The notes below the pieces were generated by a model. The model was given only the letters and a program-made list of their open reading frames with translations. It was not told where the DNA came from and ran no database searches. Shown here piece by piece: positions 1-8,114 of a stretch of DNA of 39,136 bases. Location of the stretch: the NCBI RefSeq assembly GCF_001552555.1, contig NZ_BCRK01000036.1, forward strand, positions 1 through 39,136, given 5' to 3'. Each line of letters begins with the position of its first letter. The stretch's first letter is position 1. The translations under genes were made by a program, and so were the position numbers. This stretch comes from Nocardiopsis trehalosi NBRC 14201 (GTDB taxonomy: Bacteria > Actinomycetota > Actinomycetes > Streptosporangiales > Streptosporangiaceae).

Positions 1-32
1 AGCCGCACGTCATATCGGTCCCCGGCCGCCAC

Positions 33-653
33 GTTGCGAGCCCTCCAGGGTGGATGAGCGGCGCCGACCGGCGGTCCGTGCGCCTCGCCCTGATGGCGTT
101 GCGAACCCTCCAGGGTGGACGAGCGGCCGGAGACGCGCGGCCCACCGGCCCGCGATCCGGCGTTGCGAACCCTCCAGGGTGGATGAGCGGCCGGCCTACC
201 TCGCGAAGTACACGACCAAAGCCGCCTCGTTGCGAGCCCTCCAGGGTGGATGAGCGGCCACGCGGGCTTCCTCGAGTCGCTGTCGGCCAACACGTTGCGA
301 GCCCTCCAGGGTGGATGAGCGGCCCGGTCTGGGCCTGGCGGATGGCGCGCACGGCCGCGCGTTGCGAGCCCTCCAGGGTGGATGAGCGGCCGGGGAGATC
401 CGCGAGATCCGGTGGTGAGCTAACACGTTGCGAGCCCTCCAGGGTGGATGAGCGGCCTTGTGCAGAAACGAAGACTCTCGGGCCGGGAGCGGGTTGCGAG
501 CCCTCCAGGGTGGATGAGCGGCGATCTCGCCGCCTACGTATCCGAGGACGGCGACATGTTGCGAGCCCTCCAGGGTGGATGAGCGGCGCCTCAGTGGGAG
601 GAGGTCCGCGTAGAAGAGCGGTAGTTGCGAGCCCTCCAGGGTGGATGAGCGGC
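33..653 (-). CRISPR. CRISPR array 1, variant repeat, 10 repeats visible
   Basis: Ten 30-bp repeats start at 33, 98, 162, 229, 294, 361, 427, 493, 558 and 624, separated by spacers of 34-37 bp. On the plus strand the repeat begins GTTGCGAGCCCTCCAGGGTG and ends GATGAGCGGC. The second and third repeats differ (GAACCC for GAGCCC; the second also has GGACGAG). The 32 bases before position 33 are spacer-sized, so the array probably continues left of the window. The leader motif lies to the right, so transcription runs on the minus strand. There the repeat ends in GCTCGCAAC, which matches the usual 5' tag of Cas6-processed crRNAs. The CCCT-CC-AGGG core is a short hairpin. The repeat differs from that of arrays 2-4 at the hairpin and the flanking GATCA. 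Spacer 192-228 encodes a replication-initiator-like motif (see findings). Confidence 0.97.
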
Positions 654-760
654 CCGAGGGTAAAGCCGCAGGTCACTCCCTGCTTCGGGCGTCCCGAAGA
701 AGGGGTTTCTGCAGCGGACCGGCGGTTGTGCGACATCGCAAGTCAGACGCTTGCGCCGGT
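654..760 (-). promoter_or_regulatory. Leader of array 1
   Basis: This is the sequence between array 1 and the cas2 stop codon. It starts with CCGAGGGTAAAG next to the last repeat. About 57 bp further right it carries GCAGCGGACCGGCGGTTGTG, followed by GTCAGACGCTTGCGC. Both blocks recur beside the other arrays at the same distance, which marks this side as the leader and fixes minus-strand transcription. Between the blocks is a small inverted repeat, CTTCGGG-CGT-CCCGAAG (about 681-697). The array promoter must lie here or within cas2; I cannot place -35 and -10 boxes with confidence. Confidence 0.8.
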
Positions 761-762
761 GG

Positions 763-1026
763 TCATAGGACAGGGCCGCCGTCCATGAACTCCTGGCCGA
801 TGGACTCGGTCTGCACGAGGTGCGGCGTCTGCGTCCGGTAGATGAGGACGCTGTCGTAGGACAGGTCGATGACCTGCTTGACCTCCTCGGTGAACGACCG
901 GTGCTGGGCCGCGGACAGCTCGCCTTGGAAGACGCTGCGCTGGACCCAGTGCAGGTAGCGGCGGCAGGTCTTGAGGATGCGCGGGTTGCGCTCGGCCAGG
1001 GTGTCGTAGACGACGACCACGAACAT
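763..1026 (-). CDS. cas2: CRISPR adaptation endonuclease Cas2
   Basis: The 87-residue product starts MFVVVVYD, the first beta strand of Cas2 with the conserved Asp of its ferredoxin-like fold. Length is normal for the family. With Cas1 it forms the complex that integrates new spacers beside the leader. The ATG at 1026 lies 3 bases after the cas1 stop codon, so it is the last gene of the cas operon. Its 3' end runs into the leader of array 1. A longer overlapping frame on the same strand starts at 1036 but lacks the VVVYD motif and was not chosen. Confidence 0.95.
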   Translation of the reverse strand: MFVVVVYDTLAERNPRILKTCRRYLHWVQRSVFQGELSAAQHRSFTEEVKQVIDLSYDSVLIYRTQTPHLVQTESIGQEFMDGGPVL

Positions 1027-1029
1027 GCG

Positions 1030-2010
1030 TCACCACCAGGGCCGGAAGGGCTTGTACGGGGTGTCCTCCAGGCAGAGCCGCACGATCTTGAGGGCTTCGA
1101 GGTGGATGAGCTCCTCGTAGCTGACCTTGCGCTTGAGGGTGCGGTGGTAGACGGTGCCCGCGAGCTCCGTGCGCAGGAGTTCGGCGACCTTCTTGCGCCC
1201 GTCCTTACTCAGCGAGGCGCGGGCGACGTCGGACTCGAAGTCGGACTGGCGCAGCGTCTTCTGCGCGGCCGCGCGGCGCAGCAGGCGCTCGGCGAACAGC
1301 GGCTTGAAGGGTTCGGCCAGGTCCAGGGCGAGGGTGTTGCGCCGGCGGTCGGTGTCGGCGTGCAGGAAGCCGACGGCCGGGTGCAGCGGCGTGCACCGGA
1401 GCGCGGTGAGCATGCGCGCGTAGACGATGCTGTTGACGTAGCTGACGAAGGCGTTGCCGGCGTTGCTGGGTGGTCGGCGGGTGCGGCCGTTGAGTCTCAG
1501 CCAGGGCGGCAGCAGGGTGTCGAGGACCGCCCAGGCGCTGCGGCGGAAGTTGCCTTCGGCGCCCATCAGCTCACCGCTGGACTGGGCGGTGGGCAGTTGC
1601 GCGGCCAGGGTGCGCAGCGGGGCGTCGAGCAGATCGGTGTCCAGGGCCCATGCAACGTTGGCGGCGGTGGCGGCGACGATGGCGCGGCCCGCGGCCAGGC
1701 GGCGTTCGGGGTCGTCGGTGACGGCGACCTGGCGGCGCAGCGCCAGGGCCGAACTCATGCCGTCGTCGGCGGCGAGGGAGCCGGTGTAGTTGCCGTAGTG
1801 GTCGAGCAGGTGCACGGTGATGTCGTGGCGGCCGAGCAGGGACACCACGGAGGTGTTGACGTCGACGTGGTCGAAGGCGACGAGGTCCCGGATGTCGGTG
1901 ACGGGGATGCGCACGGGCGTCTGGTCGGGCCGCTCGATGCGGATGCTGTTGTCCTCGCGGCGGATGCGGCAGGGCTCGGTCAGCCAATAGGTGCGGGCAG
2001 AGGCGGTCAC
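1030..2010 (-). CDS. cas1: CRISPR integrase Cas1 (type I-B)
   Basis: The predicted protein has 326 residues and is the integrase that inserts spacers. The family's metal-binding residues are visible: Glu in MGAEGNFRR (about residue 152), His in VGFLH (about 217) and the acidic segment LDLAEPFKP (about 230-233). The N-terminal part, with LLGRHDITVHLLDHYGNYTG, is the usual beta domain. I chose the GTG at 2010 because it overlaps the cas4 stop as GTGA, a coupling used repeatedly in this operon. An upstream GTG/ATG would add about 14 unrelated residues. Nothing is missing relative to a normal Cas1. Confidence 0.95.
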   Translation of the reverse strand: MTASARTYWLTEPCRIRREDNSIRIERPDQTPVRIPVTDIRDLVAFDHVDVNTSVVSLLGRHDITVHLLDHYGNYTGSLAADDGMSSALALRRQVAVTDDPERRLAAGRAIVAATAANVAWALDTDLLDAPLRTLAAQLPTAQSSGELMGAEGNFRRSAWAVLDTLLPPWLRLNGRTRRPPSNAGNAFVSYVNSIVYARMLTALRCTPLHPAVGFLHADTDRRRNTLALDLAEPFKPLFAERLLRRAAAQKTLRQSDFESDVARASLSKDGRKKVAELLRTELAGTVYHRTLKRKVSYEELIHLEALKIVRLCLEDTPYKPFRPWW

Positions 2011-2519
2011 GAATCCCCCCAGCAGTAGTCGCGGTAGGAGCAGCCCCGGCACCGACCGCGCGGAAGGCGGGGCGCCGGCCGGTCGGCGGCGATGGCGTCG
2101 CGGGCGGCCTGCTCGGTGGCTTCGGCCTCGGCCCGGGCGGCCGCGTCCCAGGGGACTTCGGTGGTGCGGCGGATGAGCGGGTAGTGCACGACGCCGCGGG
2201 CGACGGACACGCCCATGCGGGTGAGCAGCAGGCAGTAGTGGCGGACCTGGGCCTGGTGCTGCGGTGAGGGGGTGCGCGAGGACTTGGTCTCGTGGACGAC
2301 GGCGCCGGTGGTGACCCAGTCGATCTTGGCCTCGCCGAGGTCGACGTCGCGCCGGCGGGTGTAGGTGGTGGCGTCGACGGCCTCGCCGAACGCGACGGTG
2401 GTGCTGCGCTGCTCGGGGCGGTAGCCGCCGCGGGCGTAGAGCCAGAGCTGGCGGGGGCAGTGGAGCAGGTACTTGATGTGGACGCCGCCGATGCCGCCGT
2501 CCGGGTCGTCGTCGGTCAC
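2007..2519 (-). CDS. cas4: CRISPR-associated exonuclease Cas4
   Basis: The 170-residue protein belongs to the RecB-like Cas4 nucleases, which trim prespacers and help select those beside a PAM. Four cysteines that would hold the iron-sulfur cluster are present: Cys21 in LLHCPRQLWLYA, and Cys157, Cys160 and Cys166 in CRGCSYRDYC. The nuclease core is seen in GEAKIDWV and HETKSS (Glu-x-Lys). The GTG start at 2519 overlaps the stop of the cas5-cas3 gene as GTGA. Starting further upstream would add about 30 arginine-rich residues that are only the shadow of the neighbouring frame. The adjacent cas1 gene fits the known Cas4-Cas1 partnership. Confidence 0.93.
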   Translation of the reverse strand: MTDDDPDGGIGGVHIKYLLHCPRQLWLYARGGYRPEQRSTTVAFGEAVDATTYTRRRDVDLGEAKIDWVTTGAVVHETKSSRTPSPQHQAQVRHYCLLLTRMGVSVARGVVHYPLIRRTTEVPWDAAARAEAEATEQAARDAIAADRPAPRLPRGRCRGCSYRDYCWGDS

Positions 2520-5500
2520 AGGATCGTGCCTCCGGATGCGGGCGGGGCTCCCCCGGTGGCCGCGGTCAGGTCCAGGCCGGTTTCGGTGTCGTAGGGCAGG
2601 TCGGTGGCCCACAGGCGCCCTCGGGTGCCGGGGACCGGGTGGAGGCGGCCGGCGGCGCGCAGGCGGGCGAACTGGGCGTGGCGGATGGGGATGAGCAGTT
2701 CGGCCGCGAGCAGCGGGTCGGGGGCGGCGCGGTAGGCGTCCTGGTCGTCGGTGTGCAGGATCTCCACGGTGTCGAAGGCTTCGTCAAGCCGGGCGGCGTA
2801 CTCGGTGCGGTCCTCGAAGGGTTCGGTGAAGGTGAGGAAGTCGCGCTCGAAGTCGTCGCGGGCGCGGCGGGCGTCCTCGGCCCACTGGCGGCCCCAGTCG
2901 GTGGCGTAGGCCAGGCGCAGCCAGGTCTCGATGGTGTCCTCGGAGACCTCCGGACCGGGCGCCTGGTGCAGGGCGTGGCGGGCGGCCTCGATGGCGCCGA
3001 GGTCGTAGGGGCGGTGCAGCGGGCGGTTGTCGGGGCCGGTGCCGGGTTCGTGGACGCGGAACTCGACGGGGCCGTCGGGGTGGCGGCCGCGCCGGTTGAC
3101 GCGTCCGGCGCGCTGGGCCAGCGCCTCGACCGGGGCGAGTTCGCTGACGCCGCGGTCGAAGTCCAGGCACAAGGAGACCTCAAGGGCCTGGGTGGCGACG
3201 ACCAGGCCGCCCCGGCGGCCGGTGTCGCCGGGGCGGCGTTCGGGGTGGCGGTGCAGGATGCGCCGTTCGATGTCGGCGCGGTCGCGTGCGCGGAAGCGGG
3301 AGTGCAGCAGGACGGCGGCGTCGGGGTCGCCGGGCCGGCTGCGGCGGGCGTCGGGGGCGAGGCGCTGGTAGAGGTGCTGGGCGGTGGCGACGGTGTTGGC
3401 GACGATGAGGACGCTGTGGCCCTGTTCGAGCCAGCCGGTGACGCGCTGCAGGGAGGCGGCGTCGGTGATGGGCCGCTCGTCCAGGGCGAGGCGGTGGCGG
3501 TCGGGGGCGGTGCCCGGGGGTGCGGTGTGGACGGCCGCGGTCCGGGTGAGGCTGGGTGCGTGGTCGGGGGTGCCGTTGATCAGGGCGAGCATGGGCGGGG
3601 CGAGGGTGGCCGAGAGGACGGCGACGCGGCTGCCCAGGCGCTCCCACAGCCGCATGGCCGCGCAGATGCGGCCGAAGGTGGCCGGGTCGTAGGCGTGCAG
3701 TTCGTCCAGGATGATGACGGCGTTGGCCTGTTCGAGCAGGACGCTGGAGTAGCGGGGGCCGGCGATGGCCGCGCGCAGCAGCTGGTGGGGGGTGGAGACG
3801 CGGACGCGCTGGGCGAACAGGGACGTCATGACCCCGGCCTGGGCGCGCGCCTTGGCCGCCGAGGCGGCCGCGGCGTCGGGGCGGGTGGGGCCGTCGTCGC
3901 CGGTCATGTCGGTGAGGAGGGTCTGGGCGGCGGTGGCGTGCAGCACGGCGATGTCGGGCCGCCGGTGGCCGGGGGCGGCGACGAGGCCGTCGGCCAGGCG
4001 CCGGCGGGCGGCGTCGATGGAGGCCCGGTAGGGAAGCACCCAGACCAGGCGCGGCCGCCCGGGCATCTCCTCGACCTGGCGGGAGGCCCAGGCCAGGGCG
4101 GCTTCGGTCTTGCCGCTGCCGGTGGGTGAGCGCAGCACCAGGTGGCCGCTGGTGCCGGCGGCGGCCTTCTGGTGGGTGTAGGGGTCGGCCAGGGTGGCCA
4201 GGTAGTCGCCGGGCAGGGGCATGTGCGTCTGCAGGGCGACGCCGGCCGAGCCGCAGTGGTCGGCCAGGGTGAGCGCGCCCTGGGCGAGCACGGCGACCAG
4301 CCCGTCGTCGGGGGCGAGGGGGCCGGACCAGTCGGTGTCGAGGCGGGTGAAGGCGTCGCGGGCGATCTCCCACATGCGGCGTCCGCCCATGGGGTGGGGG
4401 CGGGTGCCGAGCCGGTCGGCGTACCAGCCGAGCAGGGCCTCGTGGCGTCTGCGGGGGATCTGGCCGCGCGGCTGGCCGGGGAGGGCGGCGGGGTCGGTGC
4501 CGAACTTGGCGTTCCAGTCGGCGGCCGGCGAGTGCAGTTCGCGCAACCCGGAGGGGCCGTCGAGGGGGCGGTGGTGGAAGGCCACCGCGGCCGCGGCGAG
4601 CCGTCGTGCGGAGGGCGGCAAGTGGCCGGTGAGCAGGTCGAGGTAGGCCAGGGAGAGGACCTCGTGGCGCTCCCCCCACCGCGCGGTACCGCGTAGTTGG
4701 CGCTGGAAGCCTTCGGCGACCTTGCCGGCGTCGTGCAGGAGCGCGGCGGTGCGCACGGCGGGCCAGAAGTCGGAGCGGTCGGCGAGGACGCCGGGGGCGG
4801 CGATGCGCTCGGCCACCGCGTCGGCGGCCTCGTGCACGGCGCGGCTGTGCTCGGTCAGGGTCTCGGGTCGCCCGTGGGCGGAGTAGGCGGCCGATTTGGC
4901 CCACACCCCGGTGAGCGCGGCGGGTTCGCCCCGGCCTTCGGGGTGGGGGTGGTGCAGCCAGACGGCCTGGTCGTCGGCCTCGTCGCGGTAGGCGCCGGCG
5001 ACCGGTGCGCGCCCGGCGGGGTCGGGGCACCACAGGAAGTCGCCGTAGCGGGTGTCGGATCGGTCGGGGCTGACCGTCTCGGCGAGCCGCAGCGCCTTGG
5101 CCTGGGGCGCCTCGTGGCCCCCGGCGGGGGCCAGGGCGTGGCCGATGACGGCGTGGTCGGCGGGCAGGAGCGTGGTCGCGGTGAACGAGCGGATGTGCAC
5201 CAGGTCCTGGGAGCGGCCCAGCCGCAGCGGCCACACCGGGCGCCGCAGGGCGGCGGCGAGGCGTTCGGCGTCGGGGTCGACCACCCACAGGCTCAGGTGC
5301 ACCCCGGCCAGGAAGGGGCGGTCGCGCAGCGTGGTGCCGCCCTTGCCCGCCCGCACCCGCCCGGCCACGGCCGGGTTGGAGCCGTCGGCGGCGACCGGGT
5401 GGAAGGTCTCGGCGTCGGTGCCGGTGCCGTCGGCGTGCGCGCACATGCCGATCGCGACCGGCTCGGCCTCCCGGCCGGTGGCCGCGGCGAGCATGCCCCG

Positions 5501-5644
5501 GACGGTGGAGGGCGGGGGCACGGGCAGGCAGCGGCTCACCCCCGGGAACATCGGGTCGCGGAACGACGCCGCCGGGGCGTAGAGCTCGACGCGCACGGCG
5601 CTGACGGGGGTGCGCGGGGTGGCCGGGGCCATGGGGGTGCTCAC
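2516..5644 (-). CDS. cas5-cas3: Cas5-Cas3 fusion: Cascade subunit joined to HD nuclease-helicase
   Basis: One uninterrupted frame of about 1042 residues joins two proteins that are normally separate. Residues 1 to about 235 read as Cas5: an RVELYAPAASFRDP start, VPPPSTVRGMLAAATG and a TTLRDRPFLAGVHL segment. Cas3 follows. Its HD domain shows LLHDAGK (about 302-308) and FHHRP (about 356-360). The superfamily 2 helicase shows SPTGSGKT (506-513), DELH (647-650), LSAT (677-680) and QRAGRVNRRGR (844-854). The C-terminal tail resembles that of Cas3. The GTG at 5644 overlaps the cas7 stop as GTGA; an ATG at 5632 is the alternative. No stop codon or internal restart with a good ribosome site is evident at the junction (about 4,730-4,940). 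If made as one chain, Cas3 would be tethered to Cascade permanently instead of being recruited after R-loop formation. Cleavage into two proteins cannot be excluded. Confidence 0.93.
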   Translation of the reverse strand: MSTPMAPATPRTPVSAVRVELYAPAASFRDPMFPGVSRCLPVPPPSTVRGMLAAATGREAEPVAIGMCAHADGTGTDAETFHPVAADGSNPAVAGRVRAGKGGTTLRDRPFLAGVHLSLWVVDPDAERLAAALRRPVWPLRLGRSQDLVHIRSFTATTLLPADHAVIGHALAPAGGHEAPQAKALRLAETVSPDRSDTRYGDFLWCPDPAGRAPVAGAYRDEADDQAVWLHHPHPEGRGEPAALTGVWAKSAAYSAHGRPETLTEHSRAVHEAADAVAERIAAPGVLADRSDFWPAVRTAALLHDAGKVAEGFQRQLRGTARWGERHEVLSLAYLDLLTGHLPPSARRLAAAAVAFHHRPLDGPSGLRELHSPAADWNAKFGTDPAALPGQPRGQIPRRRHEALLGWYADRLGTRPHPMGGRRMWEIARDAFTRLDTDWSGPLAPDDGLVAVLAQGALTLADHCGSAGVALQTHMPLPGDYLATLADPYTHQKAAAGTSGHLVLRSPTGSGKTEAALAWASRQVEEMPGRPRLVWVLPYRASIDAARRRLADGLVAAPGHRRPDIAVLHATAAQTLLTDMTGDDGPTRPDAAAASAAKARAQAGVMTSLFAQRVRVSTPHQLLRAAIAGPRYSSVLLEQANAVIILDELHAYDPATFGRICAAMRLWERLGSRVAVLSATLAPPMLALINGTPDHAPSLTRTAAVHTAPPGTAPDRHRLALDERPITDAASLQRVTGWLEQGHSVLIVANTVATAQHLYQRLAPDARRSRPGDPDAAVLLHSRFRARDRADIERRILHRHPERRPGDTGRRGGLVVATQALEVSLCLDFDRGVSELAPVEALAQRAGRVNRRGRHPDGPVEFRVHEPGTGPDNRPLHRPYDLGAIEAARHALHQAPGPEVSEDTIETWLRLAYATDWGRQWAEDARRARDDFERDFLTFTEPFEDRTEYAARLDEAFDTVEILHTDDQDAYRAAPDPLLAAELLIPIRHAQFARLRAAGRLHPVPGTRGRLWATDLPYDTETGLDLTAATGGAPPASGGTIL

Positions 5645-6687
5645 CGCTGCGGGTCGTCGAACCAGTGGTCGACGCGTCCGTCGCGGATCTCGGCGGCCAG
5701 GTCGCGCAGCACCGGCCGGGGGTGGCCGATGTGGACGGTGCCGTCGTCGATGAGTCGGCTCGCCTGGTTGTGGAACTCCTTGCGGGCCCGGTCGCGGAAC
5801 CCGGGCCGCCAGCCCAGGCGCACGGGCCCCTCCCACTGGCCTTCCCAGGCGTCCAGTTCGTCGGCGAGGACGTCGCCGCGCACCTGCAGGCCGGTGCCGT
5901 CCTCGGCGCCGGAGACGACGAAGCCGAGCGGGTTGACCCCGCCGGCCATGGGCACCACGGCCACCAGCGCGGGGGTGCGGTCGCCGTAGTGCAGGGCCTT
6001 CTTAGCTCCGCCGGCGAGGTCGGCAATGGCCTCCAGCAGCGCGGCCACCCGGTCGCGACGAATCTCCAGCGGCAGGCGCAGGGCCTGGCGGCCGCGGAAC
6101 CGGACCACGGTCGCGCCGGCCTGGACGGCGGCGGCCGCCTCCTTGGCCTTGTTCTCGTCGATGTAGTTGGCCTTGCCGCCCTCCACGGTGAACGTGCCCA
6201 CGCGGGGCAGGTCGAGCAGGAAGGGGGCGGCGAGGTCGGCGGTGTAGAACTGGTGGGAGTGCAGGACGGGTTCGTCGATGCCGCGCGACATGACGCCGAA
6301 GTCCTCGCGGATGCGCACCGGCTCCACCGACATGAACGTGCCCACCATGAAGGGGCTGTCGCGCAGGGTGGTGGCCTCGTTCTTGGCCTTGGTGGCCTTC
6401 ATGTAGCCGAACAGGTCGTCGTCGGCGAAGGCCGCCGGGTCGGCCGCGGTGGTGGCCTTCTGCGCCTTGCCTTGGGCCTTGCCCACCCGCTCGACGGTGG
6501 AGGGCACCGATCCGGCGGCGGTCATGGTGTCGCGCACCCACCGCCGGAACGCCTGCGCCGACACATACGGGTAGGTGGCGCCGCGCACCCGCGCCTGCTT
6601 GACCGGGGTGGTGGTGCTCTCGCCCCGGCCGTTGTTGGGGGCGCCCGCCTCGATCGCGAGCACGATCTTTCCCGCCAGGTAGCTCAT
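5641..6687 (-). CDS. cas7: Cascade backbone Cas7 (DevR/Cst2 family)
   Basis: The 348-residue protein has the features of the DevR/Cst2 branch of Cas7, the subunit that polymerises along the crRNA spacer. The start MSYLAGKIVLAIEAGAPNNG and the segment TYPYVSAQAFRRWVRD are typical. The middle holds TTLRDSPFMVGTFMS and FGVMSRG, and the later GFVVSGAEDGTGLQVRGD belongs to the conserved fold. The start codon overlaps the cas8 stop by one base (TGATG). The stop overlaps the next GTG start (GTGA). The position between cas8 and cas5 is the normal type I-B order. Confidence 0.93.
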   Translation of the reverse strand: MSYLAGKIVLAIEAGAPNNGRGESTTTPVKQARVRGATYPYVSAQAFRRWVRDTMTAAGSVPSTVERVGKAQGKAQKATTAADPAAFADDDLFGYMKATKAKNEATTLRDSPFMVGTFMSVEPVRIREDFGVMSRGIDEPVLHSHQFYTADLAAPFLLDLPRVGTFTVEGGKANYIDENKAKEAAAAVQAGATVVRFRGRQALRLPLEIRRDRVAALLEAIADLAGGAKKALHYGDRTPALVAVVPMAGGVNPLGFVVSGAEDGTGLQVRGDVLADELDAWEGQWEGPVRLGWRPGFRDRARKEFHNQASRLIDDGTVHIGHPRPVLRDLAAEIRDGRVDHWFDDPQR

Positions 6688-8114
6688 CAGGTGAAGTCCT
6701 CGTCGTTGTCGTCATCGGACAGGGGGTCGGGGCCGTCGAAGTGGGGGTCGGCCTGCTCGTCCTCGGAGGGCTCGTCGGCCTGCCCGTCGGCCAGGGCCAG
6801 TTCGCGCCGCTTCAGTTCGGCCAGGACCTGGAACCACAGGGCGGCGCGCAGCCGCCAGCCCTGCGTTCCGGCGGCCAGCAGGTCGTCGATGGTCTCGGCG
6901 GCGTCGACGGGCTGGGCCCCGTTGAGGTAGAGGCGGGCGCTGGCGGTCATCAGCAGCTTGTGCAGCGGGTAGGCGCTGCCGGAGGCGCGCCGGTACTCGT
7001 TGAACCTGCCGCGGCTGGACTCGGCCGTGATCCAGTCGGCCAGCATGTGGGCCAGCGGCTGGAGCCGGGTGGTGTCCATCGCGTGCATCACCTCCAGGTA
7101 GACGGCGAGCAGGGTTCGCCGGTCGTCGATCTGCTGCGGTGTGAGGGTGTCGAGGTCGGTGCTGCGCCGGAACAGCTCGGAGACGAGCCGGTCGCGCGGC
7201 GCGAGTTCCGGGTCGAACAGGGTGCGGGCGGCGGCGGTCGCGCCGCTCAGGACGGTGCGCCCGGACGCGTCGGTCCGGTGCATCGCGCGGCGGAGATCTG
7301 ACCAGGCCCGCCGACACGGCGGCATGGTGAGCATGCGGGCGAGGAACGGGGTCACCCCGCCCCGGGTGGAGGTCACCCGCAGCCACGGCTCCTGGTTGTC
7401 GTTCTTGAACATCCACAGGGTGGCGGGCGCCGGAGAGGTGAGGGCGTGTTTTCGCAGCGCCCGCAGCGCCACGGCCTCCGGTCCGACCCCGGCGGCCAGG
7501 GAAGAGAACCCGAGTTGGCGGATGCGGTGGGCACGCTGGACGTTGCGCGCGACGAACTCGCGCTCCACGCGCCCGTCGGCGCAGGTCAGCACCGTGGCCG
7601 ACCCCGCGGTCAGCCACGCGCCGTAGGGCAGCGCCCAGGCCGCCAGCCGGCACCCCCGGCAGACCGGCCACCCCAGCGACCGGGGCGGCAGCACGTTGAT
7701 CGCGCGCACCGAGTCGAACATGGGCAGCGTGGACTTCGACCACAGCACCGTGCACTCCTGGTCGCAGAACACGCACGGGCGCACCGTGTCGCGCCCCTGG
7801 TCGGGGCCGAGGAGTTTGTGCATCTCCGCGCGCATCGCCGTGCGGTCGCGCTCGCGCTTGGCATGGGTGGGCTTGGAGTTGGGGTACAGCGCGAAGAGCA
7901 CCTTCCACCAGTCGTAGCCCGCCTGGCCCGGGGAGGCCGTCGCGGCGAACGCGACGTCACCGGCGATGCGCTCCGCGGCACTCTGCAGATCGCCGGCGTC
8001 GAGGTCCTCGGGGCGGTCGCGCCCGGCCAGCTCGGCCAGGGCCAGCGCGCCGCACCGCTGGATGGGGTGGCCGCTCAGCCGCAGGGGCGACGCGGGCGGG
8101 GCGGTGGCCGTCAT
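6687..8114 (-). CDS. cas8b: Cascade large subunit Cas8b, Cst1 type with CXXC-CXXC
   Basis: The 475-residue protein is the expected large subunit of type I-B Cascade, which recognises the PAM and nucleates the R-loop. It has two Cys pairs, CVFC (114-117) and CRGC (152-155), matching the CXXC-CXXC pattern that defines the Cst1 branch. A KPTHAKRERD segment precedes the first pair. The C terminus is very acidic (SEDEQADPHFDGPDPLSDDD). The ATG at 8114 overlaps the cas6 stop as ATGA; a start three codons upstream is possible. Large subunits diverge fast, so the call leans on the cysteine pattern and operon position. Confidence 0.87.
   Translation of the reverse strand: MTATAPPASPLRLSGHPIQRCGALALAELAGRDRPEDLDAGDLQSAAERIAGDVAFAATASPGQAGYDWWKVLFALYPNSKPTHAKRERDRTAMRAEMHKLLGPDQGRDTVRPCVFCDQECTVLWSKSTLPMFDSVRAINVLPPRSLGWPVCRGCRLAAWALPYGAWLTAGSATVLTCADGRVEREFVARNVQRAHRIRQLGFSSLAAGVGPEAVALRALRKHALTSPAPATLWMFKNDNQEPWLRVTSTRGGVTPFLARMLTMPPCRRAWSDLRRAMHRTDASGRTVLSGATAAARTLFDPELAPRDRLVSELFRRSTDLDTLTPQQIDDRRTLLAVYLEVMHAMDTTRLQPLAHMLADWITAESSRGRFNEYRRASGSAYPLHKLLMTASARLYLNGAQPVDAAETIDDLLAAGTQGWRLRAALWFQVLAELKRRELALADGQADEPSEDEQADPHFDGPDPLSDDDNDEDFT

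Noticed and set aside
54-788. Long plus-strand frames running through the arrays (for example 54-788 and 9,236-9,622)
   Set aside because: They only translate the CRISPR repeats (CEPSRVDERP, CDPSRDDQRP) and spacers; the repeats are non-coding.
2639-4129. Long plus-strand frames antisense to the cas genes
   Set aside because: Gly/Ala/Val-rich shadows caused by high GC; the minus-strand proteins carry all the family motifs.
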